Position numbers and translations under genes: made by a program
From: Romanomermis culicivorax
Lineage: Eukaryota > Nematoda > Enoplea > Mermithida > Mermithidae
Assembly (NCBI GenBank): GCA_963922205.1
Contig: CAWUHX010000218.1
Span: 310,001 to 374,000 of the forward strand
Length of the DNA: 64,000 bases
Direction: 5' to 3'
Notes under the pieces: model-generated
The model's database searches: none
What the model was told of the DNA's origin: nothing
Seen by the model: only the letters and a program-made list of their open reading frames with translations
In this document: positions 1-11,582 of the stretch, piece by piece
How the letters are laid out: each line of letters begins with the position of its first letter
Numbering within the stretch: position 1 is the first letter of the stretch

Positions 1-435
1 CACTTGGTGTTTATTCCCAGCATTTACGTCTAATATTTGCATATTAATAATAGGGGTTAATCCACATTCTTGTTATTGTTCGTCGGTTTATATTGCTAAA
101 CTTATTATTTATTATTTAGATTCATCCAACCGACAGGAGCGAAGGGCCAAAGGCCCAGGCGCCAGCTTGCAGTCAGCAGGCTTTGGAAAACCTGTTAGGG
201 GATCCAACCAAGTATGTCTATTCCTGAGGGGATTCCTTGTCTCATCTAGGAGACTGTGGAGCTCTCTGGTGAGGCCCCACATTTAAACTAAGTTATTCTT
301 TGTTGTTGTAGGTCTGGGGAACTGGACTGTTGCACTATCACTGAGGCTTAGCCAAGGGAGTAGTTCTAACAGGTCAGTTCAGACCAGAAGCCTCCATCAT
401 TTCTTAATCTCCTGAGAAAAGACCTCCACAACAAA
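1..435. other. unassigned left flank
   Basis: No recognisable gene or repeat. An open stretch on the plus strand from about 120 follows an acceptor-like TTATTATTTAG and could be a small exon, but I recognise no product. The junction with the LTR relic at about 436 is abrupt. The flank does not look like the N-terminal half of the DIRS recombinase found at the other end of the array, so the left edge has been rearranged or deleted. Confidence 0.4.
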
Positions 436-926
436 CGTACAGAACGTAGAAGAGCATGCGGAATGCTGAAAACGGAACACTCAGAGTGTTTGATGAATTT
501 AAGGCAATGATAATCGTATGCAGGAGATTGACGAGCTTGTAGAGAGGGCCGTGTCAATTTATCCAAGGATCTTCGCTCAGGTTGTTAAAAGTTTTCGGAT
601 GCTGGAATGCCGACTGCACTGACTTACCCAATTAGGAGTTGAACCCTTTTACTCAAACTATTTTCCAAATAGTTTGACTTATCCTAAAACACAGCTTCAA
701 ATGAGAATTTACTAAACTAGAAATCACCGCTTCAATCTAACAAAACAACTCCCTCTGTCACTACACAACTGCTCACCTAGGCACACACAACCACAATGAA
801 AAATATTTTCACAATTTCTTCGAAGGTGTAGCCACGCCTCTTCTAATGTCTAGTCACAATCTTTCTCGATGATCTTTTCGCAAAACTGACACAAACTTTA
901 CAAATACACCAAATCACTCCACAACA
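436..926 (-). repeat. 3' LTR of E1, left part truncated
   Basis: Homologous to 12040-12531 and 23645-24136. The segment from 436 to about 869 differs from the other two LTRs at roughly one base in ten, but the last 57 bases match the middle LTR exactly. The outer 50 or so bases expected on the left are missing, so no target duplication can be read here. Confidence 0.85.
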
Positions 927-936
927 CTCCTCCCCA
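927..936 (-). other. polypurine tract of E1
   Basis: On the minus strand a GGGGAGGAG run lies directly against the LTR start TGTTGTGGAG. The same junction occurs at 12532 and at 37218 (E3), which fixes the LTR boundary. It would prime plus-strand DNA synthesis. Confidence 0.85.
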
Positions 937-1289
937 TTGCGATGTAAATGGCCTGAAGCAATTTGAAGGTGCTGTTGGGGTTTTGACGTTTTGATCGCAG
1001 GAGAGCATTTAGCTTGTATCAGCAATTTTTATCTTTCTGGCGACGGCGGTGTTTTTTTCTTCTCTATGCTGCGGCTGACTACACAAACAAATGAACAAGA
1101 AAAAATATTGACGATAATATCACAAGTGTTAAGGCACGAAACAATGTGCAATAAAGAAACTAGTACTTTAGTACCAAGAAATTTTAAATTTTTAGAGATC
1201 AAAACAAGAAAGGATTCTAGTGGATATGAATAAACTAGTGAAAAAAATGCGTATAGCATTGCTTGACACTCTTATCCTTTGGTTCCATT
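937..1289 (-). other. 3' untranslated region of E1
   Basis: Non-coding stretch between the stop of the last accessory ORF and the polypurine tract. The corresponding E3 segment (37227-37573) is recognisably related, with shared blocks such as a TTGACGTTTTGATCGCA segment, but is diverged and carries small indels. Confidence 0.6.
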
Positions 1290-4258
1290 TCATTTCAGCG
1301 GGAAACCTTGACCTTTCAGCAAAACTTTGACCGGGGTTTTGCTTGCTTTCAAAATCCCAGGTGAAGGCATCTGAGGTCCTTGACCTGAGGTCGGCGCTCG
1401 TGGCACGAGAGCTCGTTGTGCAGCTCCTAATGATGTTCGAATTCCAACAACTGGTGGTTGCATCATCGTAGTTGTCGCAATAATTGGCGCTGGTTTCATT
1501 TGGTATTTGGGCGGTATAGCGGGTTTTGTTGACGTTATTGAGCTTGTCTTTTTCTTCATTTTGGCTTTCTTATCCGTTTCCATTTGATATTCATGATGTA
1601 TGTCTCGAATTATCATTTTTCGTTCTTCAGTGGCTGGACAGTTCGGGGCTCTCGTGTCAGTCAAGCATTGCAAAACGTAGTGCACAGCCATCGAACATGA
1701 ATTATCCGTGGTCTTATAGTAGAATGCTTGTCGAGCATGAAAAAGAAACAGAGTGAGCTGTGTTATGATGATCACGTTTTCTGCGCCATAGTATTTATAA
1801 TTGTGACACATCCAGCTCAAAAGAATGGTAGTGAGTTTTTCTGTGCAATGCTGATCGCGTCGTTATTATTGTGGATGGAAATAGTCAGGAAAATCCTGCG
1901 TTATCTGTTGTGAAGCCGCGGTGGCCTGTTGTAAAATCATAGGATCGAAATTCAAGTGAGCGCAATTGATATAATTAATTATAATCATTTCATCGGTTGT
2001 TCGCGGCAATATTTGGGCTGTAATAGGTGCAGTAGGTACGCTAGGGTACTGTTTTTCGGGTGGTGTTCGTTATCTTCCAAATTGCCAATGCGGTATTTTA
2101 TACTCACGAACAATTCCTCTTGGTTGTTGCTGTTTGTGGGCTGTTTTGGCTTGCTGTGACATAATTCGTTCGTCAACCATCCTTTCTGAGTCAGCCGTCT
2201 CAGACTGTTGACCCTCTTTTTTATCAGTTTCGTCTTTCTTCAGTTGTTCTCCTTTGAGGGCGCTTGCCCATTCCAATTTCTTTTGTCTATCTTTCGAGTC
2301 ATTCGGATGTTCGCGTTGGTACTTGGAAAAGTATCATTCGTGATGATACTTCCTCGGGCCCTCATTTGACGCATACATGCCATGTCAATTCTTTCGACTA
2401 TCATAATCTTCATTCTCTCGAGGTGTGGTAGACCGTGAGGGTCGTTCGTGATGCATTTCTCGACTTTTGTGTTTGATTTCTTTTCTTTCTTTACTTTTCG
2501 TTTCTTCTCGCGAATCACGACGCTTTTTCGGCAGTGGTATGTAATTTCGATCTTTGGGATGCATTTCAAGATAGTCTTGAATCATTCACAATTGTTTATC
2601 AATGGAGTTTCACCTTCAGAATAGCAAAAACTGATATGTTGGATATTGGGAATTGGTTGACCCTGTTTGTCGCATAATCGATCTTCTTTTATTTCTAAGA
2701 CCAGAGTTCTACTGTCAGTGCTGACAAGTGTAGAAATCTCCGTCTCTTGCACTGTTGCTAATTTGTGTCTTGTCGGGATTATTTGCGGCGGTACCATTTT
2801 CGAATCATCATGGTCTATTTTCGAGAGATCTCTCATCGATATCGTTTTAGTTATGATGGCTTTCGCTCTCAATTCTTCTCCTTTGTCCCAGTCTATGTGA
2901 TATTGACTACTCGATAGACTTTTGGACAATGGAGTTACCAAAGATGTTGTGTTGGCTGTCGGAGTTTGTGCAGTAGTATCAGTTTGAGATACATCTTCGT
3001 CATCGCTTTCGATTTGGATTATATTGGTTTCACTCAGAATTTCGGTTTTTATCATGAAGGACTCTTCAGCAATTTCCTTTATTAATGACTCAATAGCCAT
3101 CGCTGTTTCTTTGTCTAATTTGATATCAGTAGGAGCCTGTGCAGGCGTTTTCGTCAGACTTTTGCCCAACAACATTGATTCTGGATACACTGGTAAATTT
3201 GAGCTCATCGTCAAAATATTGTTTGGTAGAAAGCAAATCAGATGTTCGCATTTTTGTGAAGTCAGAATCAGGGAATTATACGAAAAATAGTAGTAAGGAT
3301 TTTCCTTATACTTCTTTTTTGTGACTAATTCTGTTTCATGAGAGACAGGAAAACTGTCGTTTCTAAATACTATCGGTCTGACAAAATAAGGGTTGGAATA
3401 AACTGGTCCCTTATTGTCCTTTCAAATTTTTTCCATTAGGGGCATTCGGCTAGCCCATTCCATTAATTCTGGCTCCAACCTGCCATCGCGTTTCATCCAG
3501 TTCTGCTCGCAAATAAGATCGATTTCGATATTATTGCTTTTCGATGGCAGTTTTGGAATTTCGTTTTGAATTATGGCATGCAGTTTTGTTTCGGAATGCA
3601 GTGCACATACGTGATTGGCTAGTGGCATCATTCCTCAGACGACATTCATCCATTCGTTATGATTGGGAATCGTGTATAGCGTCGCTAGGGCCGGCGTTTC
3701 GGAAATGTGATGATCTGATTTCATGTCATATATCGGCCAATTTTCGGGCGTACCCTATGTCATGAACAGATGGGTTACGATGAGATTGAAATTCGTTTCT
3801 TTCAATTCATCGCTCATGACCATGTTTTGGTCTATCTCCGACAGAAACAAAAGCAACATCGGGGCACCAAGGGTATAGTGAATACTCGTGATGTCGTTAG
3901 TGCGTAAAGCTCTGTCAATTACATCCACGCACAAAGCGACGTTATCATATGGTTCCGTTTTTTTATCGTCGGTTGTAGACAATGTATTTTGTTTACTTCC
4001 TTTTATCATTGGTAACTTAGCCGGATGCATTTTCTGTCACAATGCCTTAATAGAGTGCTCTATGTTCGCGTGATTGTATAGACAGAAACCCATATTAGGA
4101 ACCCTGTAGTCATAGAAAATGACTCGGTTCAACGCTAAGATTTCATCTCGCATTATCGCATGAATAAGGCTTTTCGATAAAGTGGGATCGATGATGCTAA
4201 AGGCGCCTTTCTCGTCACTGTTGTAGTCGACATTGGCGTTATCCTGTAGATTTTGCAT
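1290..4258 (-). pseudogene. E1 accessory polyprotein, middle and C-terminal part (unknown function)
   Basis: A broken reading frame following the exonuclease-like domain. Pieces in order: an N-terminal block containing DEKGAFSIIDPTLSKS (4258-4037), 4030-3755, 3631-3422, a Ser/Thr/Asp/Glu-rich linker (3214-2582), a highly charged Arg/Lys/Ser/Glu-rich tract (2585-2240), a Gln-rich stretch and a C-terminal domain ending in a Pro-rich tail (1820-1290). The C-terminal domain has a conserved WMCxYYKYYGA and LTLFLFHARQA core, seen intact in E3. No membrane segments or signal peptide are obvious, so it is not an ordinary env. I recognise no family. Breaks are single-base stops and small frameshifts. 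Confidence 0.6.
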
Positions 4259-5070
4259 TCGTGTGGGAATATTTGTATGTTGTCATAGACGCTGTCTACG
4301 AAACCCTAGCGCCTGTACGCTAAAAACATTATTATTGGATAATAAGCATCTAGAATCAAATAGGCTGTGACTTGTTCGCCTGGTTTGCCTGCTAAGGCGA
4401 TACGATTGTTAGCTTGCAGGAAATATAACATAAATTGCTGGATGTCTAGCACGAACATATCGGCTACGATTCATTTTAGTTTTTTGTTCTTCGGGCAGTG
4501 GCCGATTAGTCGAGCCCTCTCCCACTTTTCCGCGGATCTTTCGATATTCTCTAGTATGATTTGGATGTCTACCAAAATACTAGGTGCGAGCACTGTAGAG
4601 TGCATTTTTTGTGCATGGGGAGAATAAAAATCACGCCCATGCATGTCTTTGAGACACTTCCAATCGTCGGCTTGGTCGAAATCAATCGCAATTGTTTTTG
4701 GCGAGGATAAGAATTCGTAAAAAGCAGTCCAATCGTCTGACATGGCCACGAGAGCATCGAACATAATTGTGTGCCTGGTTGGAAAGTCAAGCTGGACGAA
4801 TCTTGCGATGTGAGCTGTGTTCTGATTCTGGATATCCAGCTTGGTCTTTTTGTGAATATAAAATTGGTTCATCGAAATTTTTTCGATGTCAAAACCGACC
4901 AATACGTGACTTCTGAAGTTCAGTTTGGCGTACAATGCCAGCACATTGCTGCTTTCAAAGTAGGTTGGTTCGCTTAGAACGTTCAATGGCCTCGCATAAA
5001 CGGCTTCGAACCACCTCTCAAATTCCATGATTCTGATCATTCGCTTGATGTTGAATTCTAAAAATATCAT
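4259..5070 (-). pseudogene. E1 DEDDy 3'-5' exonuclease-like domain
   Basis: Resembles the RNase D/WRN exonuclease fold, which removes nucleotides from 3' ends using two metal ions. Exo I is visible as LVGFDIEK (D-x-E), followed by HIARFVQLDFP and MFDAL, the usual second and third strands. Exo II is [15 protein letters not shown]. Exo III is [11 protein letters not shown] (Y-x3-D). All four acidic positions and the tyrosine are present. The frame is broken by a TGA just after KNKKLK near 4471 and by a TAG near 4303, between Exo III and the rest. It lies after integrase, where env usually sits in env-bearing elements. Known: the motif set defines DEDDy nucleases. Inferred: that the element once made an active enzyme. 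Confidence 0.7.
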
Positions 5071-5097
5071 AAAATTTCAGATTAAAAACTAATTGAT

Positions 5098-5433
5098 TTA
5101 GTTTCGCTTGGAAACATCAATCTTTCGAATCGCGGCCTGCAATTCTTCTGGCGAAGTTACCGCAACCGAAATATAATATATGGACGGATCAATATATTCT
5201 TCCCAGGGGAAGAGAAACCCGGAGTTTCTATTTTTTTCAGACTTTAGTCTAACAGTAGTGTAGAACTTACCATCAGTGAAGAAAAACCTATCATCTTGCG
5301 GATATTGTTTTTGCTGGTACGAGAAGTACCAGTCTTGGTTGTTAAAATATTTGCAGAATATCGATGGTGGCTTTATGAGTGATGAAACTATATCGGACGT
5401 CTGCAATGTCGTCCCCTCAGTATCCGTTGTCAT
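5098..5433 (-). CDS. E1 small ORF upstream of the exonuclease (unknown)
   Basis: About 111 residues from ATG at 5433 (MTTDTEG). The start is chosen because the E3 counterpart begins at the same place (MTSESEA, 50965). The protein has a polar N-terminus, a KYFNNQDWYFSYQ core rich in aromatic residues, and a FLFPWEEYIDPSIYYISVAV segment. No family is recognised. It may be a first exon of the accessory gene: an acceptor-like ATATTTTTAG lies just before the exonuclease frame. It could instead be a separate small protein. Confidence 0.45.
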   Translation of the reverse strand: MTTDTEGTTLQTSDIVSSLIKPPSIFCKYFNNQDWYFSYQQKQYPQDDRFFFTDGKFYTTVRLKSEKNRNSGFLFPWEEYIDPSIYYISVAVTSPEELQAAIRKIDVSKRN

Positions 5434-5916
5434 ATTTCTTTTCAATTTCAAATCGTTTCCGTATCGAAATTTCGCTTCGACAGGACCACTCGTGAGACTT
5501 TGAATTTCGAAAAATAAGAAGTAAGATTCAGAATCTTGCTATAAAAATGAAGGTGTAAAGTGGAAAGTTGCTAACCACAATTTCAAATTTTTCATGCACA
5601 TAATGAAAAGTGTAAAGTTCAGGTTGGATGGGACTGGAGGAAGATATATCTGCAGCGCGCTTTTTGTTCACTTTCTTATTTTGCGCTACTCCTCAGGGAA
5701 GGTCGATTTCTTCAAAATGGTCATGAATATATGACACTTCGTGACAGTACCACACACACTTCATTCACCCATTCCACACAGAATCTGAATTAGCGTGTTG
5801 AGCGCGTTTTGAATACCAAAATTTTATGCTCATCATTTATGATTAAAATATGATGGAATAATTACGTTAAATTGTTAGCAAAATTTAAATAAATGTTGGT
5901 CGAAATATGACGAATT
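5434..5916 (-). promoter_or_regulatory. spacer between integrase and accessory genes with a conserved splice-acceptor-like site
   Basis: No ORF. On the minus strand TTTTTATAG precedes CAAGATTC, with the intron edge at 5539. E3 has CTTTTTAG before the same CAAGATTC (51076). The site sits about 100 nt ahead of the accessory start codon, the position expected of a 3' splice site for a subgenomic mRNA. Splicing itself is inferred. Confidence 0.4.
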
Positions 5917-7470
5917 TTACAAATTTTCCGATTCATTTCCTAGTCTTGGAGGACCGCTATCTTCCGACTCTAGGATTGCCAATGCCGTTTGAGGCATGTA
6001 TGGCTTTACGCGAGAAAATGAGACTTTCTGAGATTGTCCTGGACAATCTAAACTATCGATTGTTATCATGTTTTTCGAGATTTCGGAGTTTTCGACCACT
6101 ACATAGGGTCCGATATAATCTTTATCGATTTTATTTGATTTCTTGTTTTTAATTAGCAGTATTAGATCGTTTAGATCATATTTCTGTTCTTTCGCTTTCC
6201 TATCGAAGTATCGTTTATGCAATTCTGATGCATTTTTCAAATTTTCTGAAACTTCATTATATGATGTTAGTTGCACTCGACTGAAGATATACTGATATGC
6301 GTCATAGTTTAACGGTAATGTTAGGCTTTTTGCGCAGTCAAAGTCAATAGCAATTCTGGGTTCATAACCTCACAAAAGTCGAAATGGAGAAAAGTGAGTA
6401 GCTGTGTGAGGAACAGCGTTATAGGCGAATGTTGCAAAATGTAAATATCATTCCCAATTGTCGGGATCTTCAGCAGTGAATTTTTTGAGTTGCGAAATCA
6501 AGGTTTAATTGAATCTTTTGACCATTCCGTTACATATCGGGTGATAGGTGGTAGTGATGATTTTCTGAACTTTTAGCAGTTTCGTGATGTCTTTCATCAA
6601 GTTTGAGGTAAACCCTGAACCCTGATCTGATAATAGATGTTTCGGGCTTCCGTGAACTAAAACTACGTCGTTTACAAAACTTTTGACTATAGTGGCTGTT
6701 TTTTGATTTGGGATCAAATGAGCGCTTACCCATTTAGTGAAATAGTCTTGAAATACAATGATGTATGATCTTTTCTCACTGAGAGGAGAAATGTTTACTA
6801 TGTCGGTCGCCACAATTTCAAACAGATACTTCAGCTGTATCCGCAACAATGGAGGTGGTTTCAGTAACTGTGAAGTTGTTTGTTGACATGTTTTGCACGT
6901 TCTGATCCATTTTATTATTGATTCTTCCATTTTCGGCCACCAAAAATGTTGAGGAATCATCCCAGTAGTGGGAGTATGACCTTGATGGCTTAAAATCTTC
7001 GGGCCATGGAATTGATACAAAACACTTTCAATCAAAGTAGTTGGAACTACTATCATCGAAGCTGTGTTAGCTTGTTTTGATGTTCGGTATACTATCTCAT
7101 TTTCAGTATGGAAGGCAGATGAAATCATAGAAATTTGCTTTTGTTCAAGGATTTTTAACAACTTCGCAATGTATGGATCTTTTCTCTGAGCTTCTCTGAT
7201 TTCTTCTGATATTTCTAGAGTTACTAGCCGTTTTTCGGGCTGTTGGAAATCTTCTTCAAACATCGGCACTTTATCCTGAGAAAAGGATTTGTTTCTTTCT
7301 TCTTTTTGCGTCATTGATCTTGTAATAGCTGCAGCAATGGTTTTTTTCTGTTCGCGAAATGTCGGCCTGAATATTTCATTCGTTACTTCTTCACTAGACT
7401 TTGACTTCAATTTAGCACGAGGCTCGCTTTGTGACAAAAAATCAGCGCAAGCGTTCTCTTTACCTTTCAC
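5917..7470 (-). pseudogene. E1 integrase
   Basis: DDE integrase of Ty3/gypsy type, which inserts the cDNA into host DNA. The N-terminal HHCC zinc finger is visible as FHG, LSHQGH and CKTCQQ. The core has ATDIVNI (first Asp) and LLSDQGSGF (second Asp), but the position of the catalytic Glu reads MVKRFN, so Glu is replaced by Lys. A stop follows at about 6505. The C-terminal part resumes at 6276-5917 with the GPY-type motif DYIGPYVVVE. No chromodomain is visible. E3 retains the Glu and an uninterrupted frame. Confidence 0.85.
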
Positions 7471-7521
7471 ATATTCAACACGATAGTCATAGTCTTGAAG
7501 CTTTATTGCAAAGTTCTGAAA

Positions 7522-9195
7522 TCACGGATTTTGATGTTTCTCTTCTTTAATCCATTGCAAGGGTTTATGGTCAGTTCTGACCATTACCTTTTGACTGTAC
7601 ACATAGTGTCTGTACCATCTGAAGGCTTCTACAATTGCAAGACATTCGCACTCAGTCATACTGTAGCAAGTTTCTACATCCAAAAGAACTCTACTGTTGT
7701 AAGCAATGACCCATTGATCATTTTCGTTTTCTTGATATAAAATTGTGCCAATTGCAGTTGTGCTAGCATCAGTTTGAATGACAAATTTCAATTTTTCGTT
7801 GTTATAGACAGGACATCGCAAAAAAGGAGTCCAGGTTAGAGATGTTTTAATCTAGTTAAATGCTATATGATGTTCTTCGCTTATTTCGTATTTCGTGTTT
7901 TTGCCTAGTAGTTGGTAGAGCAGTCACAAAAGGGTGGCAAGATTCAGTATGAATCATTTACACCACTTTACAAGACCCAGAAAACTTTGAAGATCTTTTA
8001 CGGTTTTTGGCATTTCATAGTTTAGGATCGCAGAGACCTTTTCGAGATCGGGTGAGATTCCATTTTCACTTAGCAAGTGACCGAGAAATTTTACTTGTTT
8101 TGGTATGAAATCACATTTATCAGGCCTCAAGGTTAGGTTCACATCGGGAAGAGCTTCGAAGATCAGTTGGATATGTATTAAATGATTGTTATACATTCAC
8201 GAAAAAACTATGATATTGTCGATATAGATCAGACGGACTTTCCAGATGTATGGATGCAGGATCCATTCCATTAGTCTTTGAAATTCAGCCGGAGCATTTT
8301 TCAAACTGAATAGTAGAATTTTGAATCCAAATGAGCCTTCTTGACTAATGAAAGTAGTTTTATCACATGAAGCGATGTCTAGAGGGATCTGCCAATACCC
8401 TGCTTTCAAATCTAGAGTTGAGAAAAATCGCGCATTTCCTAAAGCATCTAGTTAGTCATCGATTCGCAGAATCGGAAATTTATCGCTTAAAGTGACTTCA
8501 TTTATACCTCTATAATCGATGACAGGTCGCCAACTTCCATCTTTTTTGGTTACCAAAAACATAGGTGCAGCCCACAGTGATCACAAAGGTTCTATGAAAC
8601 CTTTTTCTAGAATTTCCTGAATTTTCTGGCCAACCATTGGTCTTTGTTCAATTGGCGCATGGTAGTAGTGTTTTGCACCTGGTTTCACATCACTGGTGTC
8701 TATAGAGACCGTTAACTCGTGAGTGAGAGTAGGCTGATCTCCAGGGAGACTAAAAACATTGTGATATTGCTTGAAAACTTCAATGGCAATCTTTCTATCT
8801 TCATTATTGATATTTGATTTTTCAGTCATTTTTTCGAGAGCGAGTCAAAGTTTTTCTTCTTCCGACTTAGTCGACTGATCTTTAATCAATGTGGCTGGTT
8901 CATAATCATCTTCATGATCACTTATCGATGCAACCGTCATTTTCGATTCTTCGAGTCTGAATTTTACCTCAGCGATAAGCTTGTTAGGTTGCAGATGGAT
9001 ACCATTGGCATTATTATTGACAAATAATAGTGGACATTTGTCTTCAATTATGTTGATTATCGCCAATTCAATCAGGTATTCACACTTTTCTTTTCTGAAG
9101 TTTACGGGTTGAACTATAATGCGTTTAAAACTTTCGTTTGTGAAAGGGAAGATTTTCCCGTTAACCCACTTTGACAATTTGGTTCTACATAGCAT
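7522..9195 (-). pseudogene. E1 reverse transcriptase and RNase H
   Basis: Pieces in order: spacer after protease (9195-8845), RT palm and fingers (8829-8581, 8409-8197), thumb (8196-7954) and RNase H (7821-7522). RT blocks seen are VIDYRGINEVTL, TLDLKAGYWQIP and the catalytic box, which reads YIDN instead of Y-x-D-D. RNase H keeps QTDAST and VRTDHKPLQW. At least two of the stops correspond to CGA or similar codons in E3 that became TGA, as expected from CpG deamination. The copy cannot make an active polymerase. Confidence 0.9.
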
Positions 9196-10031
9196 GACGA
9201 GATATTCAAAATTGGTAGCGATCTGTCAATTTTTATGATTTGCATTTGACTTTGTCCCGTAGAAGTATTTGAAAATACTTCATCATACGGCGCTTTTCCA
9301 GTCAGTTTCAAAACTAAGTTTAGTTCTTGTTGAACGTCTCTGATTCTGATGAAGTTGTCACGAAAGTTTATTATGGCTCGAATGCTCGGATGCACTAGGA
9401 AATTGGTTCCTAGGAGGCATTGCTCTCCGGCGGTAGGTAGAATCCAGCATTGTACTAGATGCATTCTGAAAGATGAGTTGATGTTGAAGATTATCAGACC
9501 TCGGGCATCAGTGATAGCACCGTCGGCTACTTTTATCTGAGCAGATGTTTCGAATGTATCATAGTCAATCCCCAAAGGGCGTTGAGCACCGGTATCGATT
9601 GAGGCTTTCGTTTTGATTTTTCCAATTTCAGCATAGATGTGAAAAGCTAGTATAGGAGCGTATAAGCTCAGTAGTTTGATGTCTTTTTGTGAACATTCTT
9701 TGATTCGACATACGGTCGATCTCGCGATCCACGGTTCAGTAGGTTTTTTGATTGTGAAATCGGTGATTCCAGGAGCAATAAAAAAATTTGTAGCTTTTGA
9801 CGTTTCTGTTGGTTCAAGCATATTTGCTGTACTAGTCATCGGCTTCAACGGAGCAAAAGGTTTAGATGAGTTAAACACCATTTTCGTTTCTGATGGCAAA
9901 ACTTGTTGCGACGATTTTGGAGAAGTTATCTGAGTCTGTATAGACTGTGAGTTGTTCATCAGGTAATAGTAATGCTTCTCGATTATCGTTTCTTGTCGGG
10001 ATTTGGAGTTCCAGAGAGAAATGTTTGCCAC
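9114..10031 (-). pseudogene. E1 nucleocapsid tail and aspartic protease
   Basis: Retropepsin-like domain with the active-site box ASIDTGAQ, and the later GEQCLLGTNFL segment typical of the C-terminal half of these proteases. Compared with E3, about 14 residues directly after the active-site box are deleted, removing part of the flap-side structure. The region before it is Gln/Asn/Pro-rich and links to the nucleocapsid. The frame shifts near 9114-9195 into the RT region. Confidence 0.8.
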
Positions 10032-10379
10032 ATCTCTCTGATAGTTTCCAATATCGCGATTGTAAAATCGGTTATTTCAATCAAAATTTTGATTCTGATT
10101 GAGCTTGTAGTTAGGCGTATTTTGTTGAAAATGAGATCGCCAATTATGATTATTTTGCCATTGTGGATTCAGTTGCTGTTGTCGAGGCTGTGCAGCCTGT
10201 GGTTTCAACTGATAGCATTCGGAGCTGTCATGTTTACAATGACCATGGTAGGTGCAGTATTTTGCATGTCGTTCACCTGATTGATTTTGTTGGAAATTTT
10301 AATTTTGAGAAAAATCCTGTATAGGAATGTCTTCTCTATTTCTTAAATTTGGACTCATTCCTCAATTGAATTGTGACCT
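10032..10379 (-). pseudogene. E1 nucleocapsid zinc-knuckle region
   Basis: Around 10205-10265 the minus strand reads a single CTYHG...C-x3-H-x4/5-C knuckle followed by YQLKPQ, the atypical Gag zinc finger of some metazoan gypsy-like elements. E3 keeps the same block (55770-55840). Stops and a frameshift separate it from the capsid ORF. Confidence 0.6.
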
Positions 10380-11342
10380 TCAATTCTCGAAATTATTAGC
10401 ATTTTGCGAATTTTCTCGGATTCCAAACTTTTCCAGGACTCGTTTTAGGCTTCCCTCAAATTCTTTTGTCTTCATTAGAGTCGAATTTTTTTGAAATCGG
10501 ACAGTATTTCGTTGTCTAGAATCATCTCTATTTCGGGAGTGAGAGTTATCTCTGAAGCGAGGTTTCGATTCATCTTTAAAACTCGACTGAGATGGTTGCT
10601 GTTCGGATGGATTTTCGAGTTTGTTAACCAGTATAGGTTGTTCTACTCTCACAGTCATTTGTTTATTCACTGGCTGGATTTTCGGAACTTTTGCGATGGC
10701 TATGGCTAAATCAGTGAATGTTTCTAGAGTACTCGCGTCAATCGAGACTCTGTAAATTTCTGGCATTTTCCAAAGAAAAGTTGTAATAACTTTTCTATGT
10801 CGATACTGAGCCCTTCTGTCATAGTACAGTAAATGTATGTAGGTGCTGATTGGGTTCAAGTAAGCTGACGGATCTTTGGTTTGGAACGGAGCGATGGACT
10901 GGAGCTCCCATTGGAGCGTATCTAGATCGCAATTCGGTGCATTCATACACATCAGAATCTGTTTCATTTCATCATATGATCGGACATCTTGTATGGTGTT
11001 CAGAGCACCATCGCAAGTCAAGCAACGCAATGTGTGGAGTTTCAGATACTCAGACGCATCGAGGCAAAACTCGTTTTCGAGCACGATGAAGAATTTCAAT
11101 ACTTGTTGATTTTGGGTGGAGTTATCCAATTTTTGTGGCACTATCTTTTGAAAGATAGTCTTAATTCTTGTTTCGTTTCCAGTGAAAGATCTATGCATCT
11201 GAGAAGGTGGGATAGACAGGAAATTTATCTGTGAGTTTAGCATGTTTAGCGCATTAGAGCAGTCAAACGTTTGTGTTGGAATGATTAGATCATCATCATC
11301 ATCAATTATTCCTGGATAGCTAAGTTGACTTTTCTCGATCAC
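10380..11342 (-). pseudogene. E1 Gag capsid region
   Basis: An open block of about 320 residues. The N-terminal part is acidic (DDDDDLIIP) and is followed by a helical capsid-like domain with KLDNSTQNQQVLKFFIVLEN and ASEYLKLHTL segments, then an Arg/Asn/Ser-rich basic linker. It would assemble virus-like particles. The frame is separated from the Gag N-terminus by stops at about 11343-11580. The identification rests on position and on the E3 homologue, not on a canonical motif. Confidence 0.65.
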
Positions 11343-11582
11343 TGATGGCGTTTATCAGTTTATTCGATTTTAGAGACTGAGTGTAAGAACTCATAGGTCT
11401 CACGATATTTTGTATTTCAGGAACATTCAGTTTCAATAGCTCTTTTCTGAGCTCTCATCTCTTCGATTTTGGTTTTAAACTCATCGAGAAGTTTTCGTTG
11501 TTGAGTCACTATCATAACATTTCACTTAATGCATTAGTAGCATCGCCACAGAAATTTATCATTTCAGCACCAAATTTTTGCA

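Noticed and set aside
424-434. CTCCACAACA before the left LTR relic as a second LTR end
   Set aside because: Only ten bases match the LTR end and the bases before them do not; treated as coincidence.
991-1259. ORFs in the 3' untranslated region of E1
   Set aside because: They overlap on both strands and are not maintained in E3, which has indels there.
4259-5070. A host exonuclease gene captured by chance between repeats
   Set aside because: The domain is at the same place after integrase in E3 as well as E1/E2, inside LTR boundaries confirmed by polypurine tracts, so it belongs to the element.
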